Shown: one piece after another, positions 41,744 to 51,721 of the stretch
How the letters are laid out: each line of letters opens with the position of its first letter
Numbering within the stretch: the first letter of the stretch is position 1
Source of the DNA: Flavobacteriaceae bacterium
Lineage (GTDB): Bacteria; Bacteroidota; Bacteroidia; Flavobacteriales; Flavobacteriaceae
DNA length: 60,067 bases
Direction: 5' to 3'
NCBI GenBank assembly: GCA_016780065.1
Contig: JADHML010000007.1
Location: 1 to 60,067 of the forward strand
The notes under the pieces: model-generated
What the model saw: only the letters and a program-made list of their open reading frames with translations
What the model was told of the DNA's origin: nothing
Databases searched by the model: none
Made by a program: the position numbers and the translations under genes

Positions 41744-42436
41744 TTAAGGTTTACCTGTAACAACCAACACAAACTCTCCCTTAGGTGTGTGTTTTTCAAA
41801 ATAAGTGTACAATTCTGATAGGGTGCCTCTTTTTGTTTCTTCGAATACCTTGGTTAACTCTCTAGACACTGAAGCTTGGCGCTCAGGGCCAAAAGCGTCT
41901 GTTAGTTGTTTTAAGGTTTTAATTAAGCGATGTGGTGACTCATAAAAAACCATGGTTCTGGTTTCGTTGCAAAGAGAGTCTATTCGCGATTTTCTACCTT
42001 TCTTATGCGGCAAAAACCCTTCAAACACAAAACGCTCACACGGCAAGCCACTTTGTACCAAGGCAGGAACAAAGGCTGTTGGGCCTGGCAGCGTAATCAC
42101 CTCTACACCTGCAGCTAAGGAGCTGCGAACAAGTAAAAAACCGGGGTCAGAAATTGCCGGTGTTCCAGCGTCAGATATCAATGCAATGCGCATTCCATCT
42201 GATAATTGAGCGGTCAGTCGATCGACATCTTTATGTTCGTTGTGCATATGATGCGCTCGGGTGGGCGTGTCAATGCCATAATGCTTTAACAACTTACCAC
42301 TGGTTCGAGTGTCCTCGCACAAAATAAGATCTACATCTGCCAATAAGGAAATGGCTCTATGGGTGATGTCTGCTAGATGACCAATAGGCGTAGGTACGAT
42401 AAAAAGAGTCCCTTTATGGACGGACGATTTTTCCAA
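41744..42436 (-). CDS. rsmI: 16S rRNA (cytidine1402-2'-O)-methyltransferase
   Basis: This 230-residue protein begins GTLFIVPTPIGHLADITHRA, with the SAM site in ILCEDTRTSGKLLKHYGID and ALISDAGTPAISDPGFLLVR. LPGPTAFVPALVQSGLPCERF follows. This is the TP-methylase (SAM-dependent) fold of RsmI, which methylates the 2'-OH of C1402 in 16S rRNA. The start is TTG at 42436; no in-frame ATG precedes the conserved start. It overlaps the DoxX gene by 23 bp. Confidence 0.93.
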   Translation of the reverse strand: MEKSSVHKGTLFIVPTPIGHLADITHRAISLLADVDLILCEDTRTSGKLLKHYGIDTPTRAHHMHNEHKDVDRLTAQLSDGMRIALISDAGTPAISDPGFLLVRSSLAAGVEVITLPGPTAFVPALVQSGLPCERFVFEGFLPHKKGRKSRIDSLCNETRTMVFYESPHRLIKTLKQLTDAFGPERQASVSRELTKVFEETKRGTLSELYTYFEKHTPKGEFVLVVTGKP

Positions 42437-42770
42437 TTATATATGAAATTAAAACCAATATAAAAGCCATCATTGCCCCCGACTCATGTCCATCTTGTAC
42501 CGCTAAATGAGCGGTAACCGCCAAGCTGATGTTTATAACAAACCCCGCATAGGCCCATTCTTTCAACGACTTCCAACGGTTGTGCAAAATCACATAAACC
42601 CCTGTAAGCTTTAAAACACCCAATGGCAAAACCAAGTAAGCTGGATAACCAAGATCCAAAAAACCATCTCGCATCATTTCAGTTTTAGTGAAATAAATCC
42701 CTGCCGAATAGAGCATAAACAAACAAAAAAGAACGGTAGCAATCCAATAAACAATTCGTAATGTTTTCAT
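42414..42770 (-). CDS. DoxX-like membrane protein
   Basis: This 118-residue protein has four membrane helices: VYWIATVLFCLFMLYSAGIY, a helix around YLVLPLGVLKLTGVYVIL, one at EWAYAGFVINISLAVTAHLA, and the last at AMMAFILVLISYIIGKIV. The layout and the GYPAYLVLPLGVLKLTG segment fit the DoxX-like family. The function is uncertain; DoxX relatives are linked to quinone or thiosulfate oxidation. It overlaps rsmI by 23 bp. Confidence 0.75.
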   Translation of the reverse strand: MKTLRIVYWIATVLFCLFMLYSAGIYFTKTEMMRDGFLDLGYPAYLVLPLGVLKLTGVYVILHNRWKSLKEWAYAGFVINISLAVTAHLAVQDGHESGAMMAFILVLISYIIGKIVRP

Positions 42771-42885
42771 TATGTATAAGATTTGAGTTAATTAAATAAA
42801 TATAGGATTTTTTGTGAGCCATCAAAAACATTTAAGTTTGAAAGTAAAAGTTTGTACTGTAGGTCTTTTGGTGATTCGATTTTAG

Positions 42886-42893
42886 TACCTTTG
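42886..42893 (+). promoter_or_regulatory. -7 box before tdk
   Basis: TACCTTTG matches TAnnTTTG, 32 bp before ATG 42926. The closest TTTG upstream (42867-42870) gives a 15-nt spacing, slightly short of the usual 17-23. Confidence 0.4.
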
Positions 42894-42925
42894 GGTTTCA
42901 TAGCCATTTAATTTAAATCGAGTTT

Positions 42926-43564
42926 ATGTTCCTCGAAAACACAGTAAATCAGAACGAACAATACGGATGGATTGAAATCATCTGTGGCTCTATGTTTTCC
43001 GGAAAAACAGAAGAATTGATTCGCAGGTTAAAGCGTGCACAATTTGCTCAACAGAAAGTAGAAATTTTCAAGCCTAGCATAGACAGTCGATATGACGATG
43101 ATAAGGTGGTTTCTCATGATGCGAATGAAATACAATCAACCGCGGTACCTGCCGCTGCAAACATTCGCATTTTAGCAGATAATTGTGATGTAGTAGGGAT
43201 CGATGAAGCTCAGTTTTTTGACGATGAGATTGTTGCCGTTTGCAACGACCTAGCAAACAAAGGGATTCGGGTGGTGGTAGCTGGATTAGATATGGATTAT
43301 AAAGGGAACCCTTTTGGCCCCATGCCTCACTTAATGGCAACTGCAGAATACATTACCAAAGTTCACGCTGTCTGTACACGCACTGGAAACTTGGCACATT
43401 ATAGTTTTCGGAAGACAGACGATGAGAACTTGGTCATGCTCGGAGAGACTACTGAATATGAACCCCTTAGCCGAGCAGCCTACCACAAAGCTATGACTCA
43501 TGAAAAACATCCTGTTCATGCTGAAACCATAAGGGCTTCAAACAAAAAAAACAACCGTGACTAA
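42926..43564 (+). CDS. tdk: thymidine kinase, TK1 type
   Basis: This 212-residue protein has the P-loop GSMFSGKTEELIRRLKR and FKPSIDSRYDDDKVVSHDAN, then the Walker-B DEAQFFDDEIVAVCNDLA, and GLDMDYKGNPFGPMPHLM. Where typical TK1 has zinc CxxC pairs, this one has AVCTRTGNLAHYSF and no C-terminal CxxC, as in other Bacteroidota. It phosphorylates thymidine for salvage. It overlaps alr by 8 bp, so tdk-alr form an operon. Confidence 0.93.
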   Translation: MFLENTVNQNEQYGWIEIICGSMFSGKTEELIRRLKRAQFAQQKVEIFKPSIDSRYDDDKVVSHDANEIQSTAVPAAANIRILADNCDVVGIDEAQFFDDEIVAVCNDLANKGIRVVVAGLDMDYKGNPFGPMPHLMATAEYITKVHAVCTRTGNLAHYSFRKTDDENLVMLGETTEYEPLSRAAYHKAMTHEKHPVHAETIRASNKKNNRD

Positions 43565-44648
43565 AGGTACACGGCTCGAAATACACTTACCTTCTCTGCG
43601 TCACAATATGACGCAAATACGCCTTCGTCTTCAACCCGAAACAAAGCTTTTAGCTGTAGTAAAGTCTTTTGCCTACGGAGCCGATGCAGTTGCCATAAGT
43701 CAATGTTTAGAACAAGAAGGTGTTGACTATTTGGCTGTAGCCTATGTGGCTGAGGGGGCTGCACTCCGAAAAGAAGGAATCCAAGTGCCTATTTTAGTAC
43801 TACACCCACAAACTCATGAACTCGATCGCCTGGTCGAAAATAAATTAGAGCCTAGTGTTTACGGGTGGCATGTGTTGCACGCCCTAGAAAAAGTTTTAGC
43901 CGTAAAGGAAATTCATAACTATCCTGTTCACCTTAAATTCAATACGGGATTAAACCGACTGGGGTTTTCCACTGACCAAGCAGAAGCCGTCTGCCAAGAG
44001 CTTTTGTCCTCCTCCATGAAGGTACAAGGTGTGCTCTCACATTTGGCTGCAACGGAAGATTTAAACGAGAAAGCATTTACACGTCTACAACTTCAAAAAT
44101 TTGATACTCTTAAACCTATTTTTGGACCAAAACCCATCTATCATGTACTAAATACTTCAGGAATATTTAACTACCCTGAAGCCCATCATAACATGGTTCG
44201 TAGCGGCATCGGTTTATATGGATATGGTAATGACCCCCAAATAAGTACTCACTTGAAACCCGTAGCGGTGCTTAAAACAAATATTTCTCAAATCCATGAA
44301 GTGAAATCGGGAAGCTCGGTAGGGTATAACCGAGGCTTTATAGCAACCCAAAAAACACGAACTGCCACACTCCCTCTCGGACACGCAGATGGCATTGGAC
44401 GACATTATGGAAATGGGAAAGGAGCTGTATGGATTCATGGTCACAAAGCCCCCATACTAGGAAACGTATGTATGGATATGATTATGGTCGATGTGACTGA
44501 AATTGATTGTACTGAAGGAGATGAAGTAGTCGTGTTTGGTAACAAAAATCAAAACGCAGAGGCTTTTGCAGAACAAGCAGAAACCATCTCATATGAAATT
44601 CTTACCGCCATTTCGCAAAGGGTCCGACGCGTGATCATTGACGATTGA
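43557..44648 (+). CDS. alr: alanine racemase
   Basis: This 363-residue protein starts at GTG 43557 (MTKGTRLEIH). The PLP lysine is in LLAVVKSFAYGADAV (Lys36). VLNTSGIFN and SGIGLYGYGND follow, and the second catalytic Tyr is in GSSVGYNRGF. CMDMIMVDVTEID is the usual domain-end motif. It makes D-alanine for the cell wall. Here alr is a single-domain enzyme, not the MurF-Alr fusion common in some Bacteroidota. It overlaps tdk by 8 bp. Confidence 0.94.
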   Translation: MTKGTRLEIHLPSLRHNMTQIRLRLQPETKLLAVVKSFAYGADAVAISQCLEQEGVDYLAVAYVAEGAALRKEGIQVPILVLHPQTHELDRLVENKLEPSVYGWHVLHALEKVLAVKEIHNYPVHLKFNTGLNRLGFSTDQAEAVCQELLSSSMKVQGVLSHLAATEDLNEKAFTRLQLQKFDTLKPIFGPKPIYHVLNTSGIFNYPEAHHNMVRSGIGLYGYGNDPQISTHLKPVAVLKTNISQIHEVKSGSSVGYNRGFIATQKTRTATLPLGHADGIGRHYGNGKGAVWIHGHKAPILGNVCMDMIMVDVTEIDCTEGDEVVVFGNKNQNAEAFAEQAETISYEILTAISQRVRRVIIDD

Positions 44649-44724
44649 GTTTGTTATTTCTGTAACTTTTTGTTATTTTTTTGATAATTTCGATTTGATT
44701 GATGGGTTGGGACGATTTTATGGC

Positions 44725-44732
44725 TACTTTTG
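44725..44732 (+). promoter_or_regulatory. -7 box before asd
   Basis: TACTTTTG (44725-44732) matches TAnnTTTG, 18 bp before ATG 44751. A TTG at 44707-44709 gives a 15-nt spacing, shorter than ideal. It supports the start at 44751 over an earlier TTG. Confidence 0.45.
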
Positions 44733-44750
44733 CCATCCAAATTAAAACAT

Positions 44751-45737
44751 ATGAAAGTTGCAGTTGTAGGTGCTACCGGAATGGTTGGCGAAATCATGCG
44801 AAGTGTACTCGAGGAAAGAAACTTTCCGATAACAGAGTTTATTCCCGTAGCCTCGGAGCGTTCTGTTGGAAAAAAAATGATTTTCGACGGCAAAGAATAC
44901 AGCGTTGTTGGATTGCAAACCGCCGTAGAAATGAAGCCTGACTTGGCTTTGTTCTCTGCAGGAGGTGATACTTCACTAGAGTGGGCGCCCAAATTTGCTG
45001 AAGTTGGCACCACAGTGATTGACAACTCCTCTGCTTGGCGCATGCATCCAAACCATAAATTGATAGTTCCAGAAATCAATGCAGACTCCCTGACACCCAA
45101 TGATAAAATCATAGCCAATCCCAATTGCTCTACCATTCAAATGGTAATGGCTTTGGCACCGATCCACAAAAAATACGGCATCCAAAGAGTGGTCGTTTCA
45201 ACCTATCAATCTATTACTGGTACCGGCGTAAAAGCGGTACAACAACTCGAAAACGAATATCAAGGCGTTGAAGGTGAGAAAGCATATCCACACCCCATTC
45301 ATCGCAATGCTTTGCCCCACTGTGATGTGTTTATGGACAATGGCTACACCAAAGAAGAAATGAAGTTGGTGAATGAAACCCATAAAATTCTTGACCCCAG
45401 CATTCAAGTAACTGCCACAGCCGTCCGAATTCCTGTAGTTGGAGGACACAGCGAGTCGGTAAACCTTACCTTAAATGAGTCCCCCGATTTGAATGATATT
45501 CGCTCCATTTTGTCTGAAACCCCTGGGATTGTCGTACAAGATGATTTAGAAAATAATGAATACCCAATGCCGTTGACAGCCGCAAACAAAAATGATGTGT
45601 TTGTGGGGCGAATTCGCAAAGACGAATCTCAAGACAAAGGCATCAATCTGTGGATTGTAGCTGACAACCTCAGAAAAGGAGCTGCAACCAATACAGTTCA
45701 AATTGCCGAGGTATTGCATAGTAAGGGCTGGGTTTAA
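44751..45737 (+). CDS. asd: aspartate-semialdehyde dehydrogenase
   Basis: It starts at ATG 44751 (MKVAVVGATGMVGEIMRSVL), the family's conserved start. This 328-residue protein has the NADP loop VAVVGATGMVGEI, then SERSVGKKM, SAGGDTSLEW and the catalytic Cys126 in IANPNCSTIQMV. HCDVFMDNGYTKEEMK and RIPVVGGHSESVN follow. It reduces aspartyl phosphate to the semialdehyde, feeding lysine, methionine and threonine synthesis (and diaminopimelate for the wall). Confidence 0.95.
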   Translation: MKVAVVGATGMVGEIMRSVLEERNFPITEFIPVASERSVGKKMIFDGKEYSVVGLQTAVEMKPDLALFSAGGDTSLEWAPKFAEVGTTVIDNSSAWRMHPNHKLIVPEINADSLTPNDKIIANPNCSTIQMVMALAPIHKKYGIQRVVVSTYQSITGTGVKAVQQLENEYQGVEGEKAYPHPIHRNALPHCDVFMDNGYTKEEMKLVNETHKILDPSIQVTATAVRIPVVGGHSESVNLTLNESPDLNDIRSILSETPGIVVQDDLENNEYPMPLTAANKNDVFVGRIRKDESQDKGINLWIVADNLRKGAATNTVQIAEVLHSKGWV

Positions 45738-45779
45738 CATTTTTTCTATCTTCACGCAATAATCTATATTTTTTGCGTT

Positions 45780-47885
45780 ATGAAAGTCCTCATCTTCATT
45801 GCCATGACCCTGGTGATCTATTCTTGTCAAAGTACTTCTGAATTGAACTATCCTGAAAGCCGAAAAGAAAAAATTGTTGACACCTATTTTGGTGTTCAAG
45901 TATCTGACCCTTACCGTTGGTTAGAAGACGATTTGTCTGATGAAACTGCGGCTTGGGTGGGAGCGCAAAACAAGCTTACTTTCGCATACCTAAATCAAAT
46001 CCCTTTTAAAGATGAACTTCAAAAACGTTTAGAGCATCTTTGGGATTACGAAAAAATTTCTGCCCCATTTGAAGAAGGGGATTACACCTATTTTTACAAA
46101 AACTCAGGGCTTCAAAACCACTATGTTTTGTATCGTAAAAAAGAAAACGAAAAACCTCAAGTGTTTTTAGATCCCAATTCGTTTTCAGAAGATGGTACGA
46201 CCGCTTTGGCGGGATTGAGTTTCTCAAAAAACGGACGCCTTCTTGCCTATTCAATTTCTGAAGGGGGTAGCGACTGGCGAAAAATCATTACCATGGATGT
46301 ACATGCCCATAAACAAATGGGAGACACCTTAGTCGATGTCAAGTTTAGTGGGATCTCTTGGAAAGGCAATGAAGGGTTTTTCTATTCATCGTATGACAAG
46401 CCCAAAGGCAGTGAGTTGTCGGCCAAAACTGACCAACACAAACTGTATTATCACAAACTAGGAACACCCCAGAGCGATGACATACTGGTTTTTGGGGGTG
46501 ATGAAAAATACAGATATGTCAGCGGCAGTGTCACAGAGGATGCCCGCTACTTAATCATATCGGCTTCAAAGTCTACTTCAGGGAATAAGTTGTTTGTCAA
46601 AGAACTCCAAGACTTGAATGGTCCTCTTATCACAATTCTAGATCACTTTGATTCTGATACCTATCTATTAGACAATGATGGAAGCACGCTCTACCTTGTA
46701 ACAAACTTGGATGCGCCCAACAAAAAAATCATTCGTACAAAAGCGTCCAATCCCCAACCCAAACATTGGGTTGATGTTGTTCCAGAAACAGAACATGTGT
46801 TGATCCCAAGCAAAGGTTCTGGGTACTTTTTTGCCGAGTATATGATTGATGCCATATCCAAGGTCTATCAGTACAATTATGAAGGAAAGGCCATCCGCGA
46901 GGTGCAGCTTCCTGGTTTGGGTAGTGCTGGTGGTTTTAGAGGTAAAAAAGACCAAAAAACACTATACTTCAGTTTTTCAAATTATTATACCCCTGGATCC
47001 TACTTTGCCTATAACCCCAAAACTGGAGAATCTACAACTTATTGGAAGCCGAACATCCCCTTTTCGCCTGATGATTATGAATCCAAACAAGTGTTCTTCA
47101 ACTCAAAAGATGGCACAAAAGTTCCGATGATCATTACCTATAAAAAAGGAACCCGTTTGAACGGAAAAAACCCTACCATGCTTTACGGTTATGGTGGGTT
47201 TAATATCAGTCTTACCCCTTCGTTCAGTGTAGTCAATGCCACATGGATGTCTCTTGGCGGGGTGTATGCGGTCCCAAACTTGAGAGGTGGTGGTGAGTAT
47301 GGAAAATCATGGCACAAAGCAGGCACTCAAATGCAAAAGCAAAATGTATTTGATGATTTTATTGCTGCAGCAGAACATTTGTTTGAAGAAGGATATACTT
47401 CTCCCGAATATCTAGCCATTCGAGGTGGTTCAAATGGTGGATTGCTCGTCGGAGCGACCATGACCCAGCGTCCAGATTTAGCCAAAGTAGCTTTGCCTGC
47501 CGTGGGTGTACTAGACATGTTGCGCTACCATACTTTTACAGCAGGAGCAGGTTGGGCATATGATTATGGAACTTCTGAACAATCTGAGGAAATGTTTCAA
47601 TACCTTAGGGGTTATTCTCCTTTGCATACCCTTGAGTCAGGAACCCATTATCCTGCAACCTTGGTCACTACCGGAGACCACGATGATAGAGTTGTGCCAG
47701 CACATTCTTTTAAGTTTGCTGCAACCCTTCAAGAAAAGCATCAGGGGGACAACCCAGTATTGATACGAATTGAAACAGATGCAGGCCATGGAGCGGGCAC
47801 CCCTACTTCAAAATCCATTGCTCTCTATGCAGATGTATTAGGGTTTACCCTTTACAATATGGGTTTCCGTTCTTTGCCCAAATAA
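45780..47885 (+). CDS. prolyl oligopeptidase (S9A) lipoprotein
   Basis: This 701-residue protein has a lipoprotein signal (LVIYSC, Cys16). The N-terminal beta-propeller (about 70-400) starts [18 protein letters not shown]. The catalytic alpha/beta-hydrolase domain has [31 protein letters not shown] and [20 protein letters not shown] with Ser551. The Asp is in [17 protein letters not shown] and the His in [12 protein letters not shown]. It cleaves peptides after proline, here at the cell surface or periplasm because of the lipid anchor. It is convergent with accC. Confidence 0.93.
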   Translation: MKVLIFIAMTLVIYSCQSTSELNYPESRKEKIVDTYFGVQVSDPYRWLEDDLSDETAAWVGAQNKLTFAYLNQIPFKDELQKRLEHLWDYEKISAPFEEGDYTYFYKNSGLQNHYVLYRKKENEKPQVFLDPNSFSEDGTTALAGLSFSKNGRLLAYSISEGGSDWRKIITMDVHAHKQMGDTLVDVKFSGISWKGNEGFFYSSYDKPKGSELSAKTDQHKLYYHKLGTPQSDDILVFGGDEKYRYVSGSVTEDARYLIISASKSTSGNKLFVKELQDLNGPLITILDHFDSDTYLLDNDGSTLYLVTNLDAPNKKIIRTKASNPQPKHWVDVVPETEHVLIPSKGSGYFFAEYMIDAISKVYQYNYEGKAIREVQLPGLGSAGGFRGKKDQKTLYFSFSNYYTPGSYFAYNPKTGESTTYWKPNIPFSPDDYESKQVFFNSKDGTKVPMIITYKKGTRLNGKNPTMLYGYGGFNISLTPSFSVVNATWMSLGGVYAVPNLRGGGEYGKSWHKAGTQMQKQNVFDDFIAAAEHLFEEGYTSPEYLAIRGGSNGGLLVGATMTQRPDLAKVALPAVGVLDMLRYHTFTAGAGWAYDYGTSEQSEEMFQYLRGYSPLHTLESGTHYPATLVTTGDHDDRVVPAHSFKFAATLQEKHQGDNPVLIRIETDAGHGAGTPTSKSIALYADVLGFTLYNMGFRSLPK

Positions 47886-47900
47886 ACTTGAAGATAATAA

Positions 47901-49247
47901 CTACTTTTTAGGGTCTATCTCAAAATCCTCCATAAACTTGGTGGTATAGTTTCCGGCCACAAAAGCTGGATGATCCATCAATTGTCTATGAAAAGGAATG
48001 GTGGTATTGATCCCCTCAATAAAGAACTCATCCAAAGCACGTCTCATTTTATTGATGGCTTCTTCACGTGTTTGCGCAGTAGTAATGAGCTTAGCAATCA
48101 TAGAGTCGTAATGAGGCGGAATTACATAACCACTGTACACGTGAGTATCTAGCCGAACACCATGTCCTCCAGGAGTATGTAAGGTCCGTATCATACCTGG
48201 CGCCGGTCGGAACCCATTATAGGGATCCTCAGCATTGATGCGGCACTCGATTGCGTGCATTTTTGGGAAATAGTTCTTGCCGCTAATTTTCATTCCAGCA
48301 GCTACTTTAATCTGTTCTGCTATCAAATCGTAGTCAATAACTTGTTCCGTAATGGGGTGTTCTACTTGGATCCGAGTATTCATTTCCATAAAATAGAAGT
48401 TTCGATGTTTGTCCACCAAAAACTCTACGGTTCCTGCTCCTTCATATTTTATAAACTTAGCGGCTTTGACTGCAGCAGCACCCATTTTTTTACGCAAAGC
48501 GTCTGTCATAAACGGTGACGGGGTCTCCTCGACTAGTTTTTGATGACGTCTCTGAATAGAACAGTCTCGCTCTGAAAGGTGGCAGGCTTTTCCATAGGAA
48601 TCCCCAACAATTTGAATTTCAATATGGCGAGGCTCCTCAATGAGTTTTTCCATATACATGCCATCATTACCAAACGCGGCCTTGGCTTCTTGACGAGCGC
48701 TATCCCATGCTTTTTGTAAATCATCGGGAGACCAAACCGCTCGCATTCCTTTACCTCCACCACCTGCGGTAGCTTTTAGCATTACAGGGTAGCCAACTTT
48801 CTTGGCCAATTTTTTACATGCTGCAAAATCATCTATAAGCCCGTCTGAACCTGGGATGGTAGGCACGCCAGCCGCTTTCATCGTGGCTTTTGCAGTGGCT
48901 TTATCCCCCATTTGATCAATCATCTCACTAGAGGCCCCTATAAACTTTATTTTATGTTCATCACATATCTTAGAGAACTTTGCATTTTCAGACAAAAAAC
49001 CATAACCTGGATGTATCGCGTCTGCGTTGGTTATCTCAGCAGCTGCAATGATGTTAGGAATCTTCAAATAAGACTCTGCACTGGGAGCTGGACCAATACA
49101 AACCGCCTCGTCTGCAAACTTTACATGCAAACTTTCGGCATCTGCTTTTGAATAGACCGCAACGGTCTTGATACCCATCTCTTTACAGGTTCGTATCACA
49201 CGAAGGGCAATCTCACCGCGATTGGCAATTAGCACTTTATTAAACAT
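47901..49247 (-). CDS. accC: biotin carboxylase subunit of acetyl-CoA carboxylase
   Basis: This 448-residue protein starts [20 protein letters not shown]. It has [20 protein letters not shown], the ATP-grasp glycine loop [60 protein letters not shown], then [14 protein letters not shown]. It carboxylates biotin on the partner AccB, the first step of malonyl-CoA synthesis. It is 20 bp downstream of accB in a minus-strand unit with fabH. Confidence 0.96.
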   Translation of the reverse strand: MFNKVLIANRGEIALRVIRTCKEMGIKTVAVYSKADAESLHVKFADEAVCIGPAPSAESYLKIPNIIAAAEITNADAIHPGYGFLSENAKFSKICDEHKIKFIGASSEMIDQMGDKATAKATMKAAGVPTIPGSDGLIDDFAACKKLAKKVGYPVMLKATAGGGGKGMRAVWSPDDLQKAWDSARQEAKAAFGNDGMYMEKLIEEPRHIEIQIVGDSYGKACHLSERDCSIQRRHQKLVEETPSPFMTDALRKKMGAAAVKAAKFIKYEGAGTVEFLVDKHRNFYFMEMNTRIQVEHPITEQVIDYDLIAEQIKVAAGMKISGKNYFPKMHAIECRINAEDPYNGFRPAPGMIRTLHTPGGHGVRLDTHVYSGYVIPPHYDSMIAKLITTAQTREEAINKMRRALDEFFIEGINTTIPFHRQLMDHPAFVAGNYTTKFMEDFEIDPKK

Positions 49248-49267
49248 AGTGTTTTCTTTTTTGTGAC

Positions 49268-49753
49268 TTATGATGGGTCAATAACGAATAGTGGTTGGTC
49301 AAACTCTACTGGAGAAGCATCGTCCACCAATACCTTAACAATGGTTCCGGAAATTTCGGATTCTATCTCATTAAAGAGTTTCATGGCTTCAACCACACAG
49401 AGCACATCTCCTTCATTGACTACGGATCCAGCCTCAACAAAATTAGGTTTGTCTGGTGAAGGACGACGGTAAAAGGTTCCTATGATGGGAGATTTGATCG
49501 TGATCAAGCCCTCATCTTCACTTGGAGCCGTTTCTGTTACAGCGGCAGGTGCTGCAGGTGCAACAGGAGCAGCGGGAGCAACAGGCGCAGCGGTTACTGG
49601 CAAGGCCTCCACTACAGGTGCTGAAACCACTTGCTGAACCACACCGTCTTGAGTTTTAATTGTGAGTTTAACATCGCCCAATTCCAATTGGACTTCACTG
49701 ACGCCAGTCTTGGCAACAAATTTGATTAGGTTTTGAATCTCTTTGAGTTCCAT
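49268..49753 (-). CDS. accB: biotin carboxyl carrier protein of acetyl-CoA carboxylase
   Basis: This 161-residue protein starts at ATG 49753 ([18 protein letters not shown]); longer starts overlap fabH. The middle is a Pro/Ala-rich linker ([14 protein letters not shown], about 55-75). The biotinyl domain (about 85-161) has [20 protein letters not shown] and [15 protein letters not shown], with the biotinyl lysine Lys125. It carries CO2 from AccC to the transferase subunits. It lies between fabH and accC, the usual order. Confidence 0.95.
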   Translation of the reverse strand: MELKEIQNLIKFVAKTGVSEVQLELGDVKLTIKTQDGVVQQVVSAPVVEALPVTAAPVAPAAPVAPAAPAAVTETAPSEDEGLITIKSPIIGTFYRRPSPDKPNFVEAGSVVNEGDVLCVVEAMKLFNEIESEISGTIVKVLVDDASPVEFDQPLFVIDPS

Positions 49754-49764
49754 AATAAATTGTG

Positions 49765-50772
49765 TTAGTGTTTTGATGATTGATAAGCCCATTTGAGCCA
49801 TGTTGCGCCCCAAGTGAATCCACCACCAAAGGCTGCAAAAATTAAGTTGTCTCCTTTTTTGAACAGATGTTCAAAATCCGACAACAACAATGGCAGCGTA
49901 GCTGCTGTGGTATTGCCGTAATGTTCAATATTGGTTAATACTTTCTCATCAGAAACCCCCATACGAGATGCGGTAGCATCTATGATACGTTTGTTTGCTT
50001 GATGTGGAACCAAATACTGAATATCTTCGTGTGAAAGGTGGTTGCGCTTCATGATCTGCTCGGCAGCTTCAGCCATATTGGATACGGCAAATTTGAAAAC
50101 GGTTTTCCCTTCTTGTTTAATATAGTGTTGTTTTGCAGCAATGGTTTCAGCAGAAGTAGGAAGCATGGAGCCGCCAGCTTCTATGCGAAGATGCTCTCGG
50201 CCTGTCCCGTCTACTCGAAAATATTCGTCCTGCAAACCAAATCCTTCTTCGTTAGGCTCGAACAATACTGCTCCAGCTCCGTCTCCAAAAATGATACAGG
50301 TGGTTCGGTCTTCATAATTAACTATTGAAGACATTTTATCTGCCCCAATAAGCAATACTTTTTTATATCTACCAGATGCCACATAGGCTGCGGCAGTGGA
50401 CATTCCATAAAGAAATCCTGAACAAGCAGCTTGAAGATCATATCCAAAAGCGTTTGTGGCTCCGATTTTAGTAGCCACATAGGCGGCTGTTGCCGCTACT
50501 GACATATCTGGGGTTGTTGTACAAACAAGCAAACAGTCTATATCTTTTGGGTTGAGATTGCCACGACGCAAAAGGTCTTCAGCAGCACGAATGGCCATGT
50601 ACGAAGTCCCTTGACCTTCTTCATTCAATATGCGACGTTCAGAGATTCCAGTTCTTGAGCGAATCCAAGCATCTGTGGTTTCTACCATTTGCTCTAGGTC
50701 ATTATTGCTCAAAATATTGTCAGGAACATAGGCCCCAACAGCGGTTATAGCGGCAGTTTGTTTGTTGTTCAT
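49765..50772 (-). CDS. fabH: 3-oxoacyl-ACP synthase III
   Basis: This 335-residue protein has the catalytic Cys117 in LQAACSGFLYGMSTA, the His in YLVPHQANKRIID and the Asn in IEHYGNTTAATLPLLLS. The N-terminus has TDAWIRSRTGISERRI. It condenses acetyl-CoA with malonyl-ACP to start fatty acid synthesis. The start is ATG 50772. A strong terminator (50876-50903) lies between rpmF and this gene, so it may have its own promoter. Confidence 0.95.
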   Translation of the reverse strand: MNNKQTAAITAVGAYVPDNILSNNDLEQMVETTDAWIRSRTGISERRILNEEGQGTSYMAIRAAEDLLRRGNLNPKDIDCLLVCTTTPDMSVAATAAYVATKIGATNAFGYDLQAACSGFLYGMSTAAAYVASGRYKKVLLIGADKMSSIVNYEDRTTCIIFGDGAGAVLFEPNEEGFGLQDEYFRVDGTGREHLRIEAGGSMLPTSAETIAAKQHYIKQEGKTVFKFAVSNMAEAAEQIMKRNHLSHEDIQYLVPHQANKRIIDATASRMGVSDEKVLTNIEHYGNTTAATLPLLLSDFEHLFKKGDNLIFAAFGGGFTWGATWLKWAYQSSKH

Positions 50773-50875
50773 TTGTGTTGTTTTTGATTAAAAAACACGC
50801 AAATAGGGCGGAAAATTAGTGAAAAATGATGGTTTTGGCCCAAAAAAAACAAATTTTTTGACTTTTTAGGGAAAT

Positions 50876-50903
50876 AAAAAAACGCTTCAAAGAAGCGTTT
50901 TTT
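50876..50903 (-). terminator. terminator downstream of rpmF
   Basis: The stem CGCTTC (50883-50888) / GAAGCG (50892-50897) has an AAA loop, extended by A-run and T-run pairs. Read on the minus strand it ends in a run of seven T, 26 bp after the rpmF stop. It separates yceD-rpmF from fabH-accB-accC transcription. Confidence 0.85.
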
Positions 50904-50928
50904 GAATTTAATAATGGGAAGATTGCTT

Positions 50929-51123
50929 TTATGCTGTTTCTGCAGCAGCGTCGATGAGCACTTTTCCTCGATAATACAATTTACCCTCGTGCCAGTGTGC
51001 ACGGTGGTACAAATGAGATTCACCGGTTGTTGAGCAAACTGCAATCTGTGGTGCAGTTGCTTTGTAATGGGTGCGTCGTTTGTCGCGACGGGTTTTTGAT
51101 GTTTTTCTTTTAGGGTGCGCCAT
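50929..51123 (-). CDS. rpmF: 50S ribosomal protein L32
   Basis: This 64-residue basic protein starts [20 protein letters not shown] and continues [20 protein letters not shown]. The zinc-type cysteines seen in some L32 proteins are reduced to one here. It follows the yceD gene by 10 bp, the standard order (yceD-rpmF-fabH). Confidence 0.96.
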   Translation of the reverse strand: MAHPKRKTSKTRRDKRRTHYKATAPQIAVCSTTGESHLYHRAHWHEGKLYYRGKVLIDAAAETA

Positions 51124-51133
51124 GGCTCTATTT

Positions 51134-51661
51134 TTATTCTTTTAATTTCTTTAATACATCCCAACGCGGATCTGTTCCGTTTTGGGAAGGTTTTTCTTGT
51201 GAGGGTCTAAGCTCTTCTAGCTTATTGAGTATCTCAGAATCTAATGTTCCATCTTCAACGCCCGGATGAACTCTTTTTTGTGGGATGCTAAGCACCAAAA
51301 GTTCATATAGGTGATGAGAAGCATCAAAGCTGTGAGCGCCATGCGGTAGGACAAGCAAATCTTCATGATCGTCGCTGAAATCTGGACCAAACTTGATCAC
51401 AAAATCAAACGAGTGAGCTATGTCTAGATCAAAAGGTTCGTTCGTAACATCGCAATTTAGGTTGATTTGACCTTGCATAACGAAATGTGCCTCCATTAGG
51501 GTTGGCTTTTTTTGCAAAATCAACTCAGCGGATGCGTCTACGCTGTTGAAGTCTTCATACTCAAATTCCTCAAAGAACTTATCCGTAATCGAAAATTCAA
51601 ATCGATGAACTCCGTCTTTTAATCCGGAAAACTTTACCTCAAACTCCGATAAACGCTCCAT
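51134..51661 (-). CDS. YceD/DUF177-family protein
   Basis: This 175-residue protein starts at ATG 51661 ([20 protein letters not shown]); an earlier TTG is less likely. It has a DUF177 pattern: an acidic, beta-rich protein with [20 protein letters not shown] and [20 protein letters not shown]. It ends in [12 protein letters not shown], typical for the family. The family is linked to large-subunit rRNA (23S) accumulation in plants and bacteria. It is located before rpmF, as in many bacteria. Confidence 0.88.
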   Translation of the reverse strand: MERLSEFEVKFSGLKDGVHRFEFSITDKFFEEFEYEDFNSVDASAELILQKKPTLMEAHFVMQGQINLNCDVTNEPFDLDIAHSFDFVIKFGPDFSDDHEDLLVLPHGAHSFDASHHLYELLVLSIPQKRVHPGVEDGTLDSEILNKLEELRPSQEKPSQNGTDPRWDVLKKLKE

Positions 51662-51721
51662 CTTTATTTCCGTTACGGGCGCCAAAGATATAAAAATTAG
51701 CCCAAAGCCTAAAACTGGCGC

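Noticed and set aside
44654-45136. Minus-strand ORF over the asd start
   Set aside because: Antisense to the conserved asd N-terminus; no independent motif or promoter.
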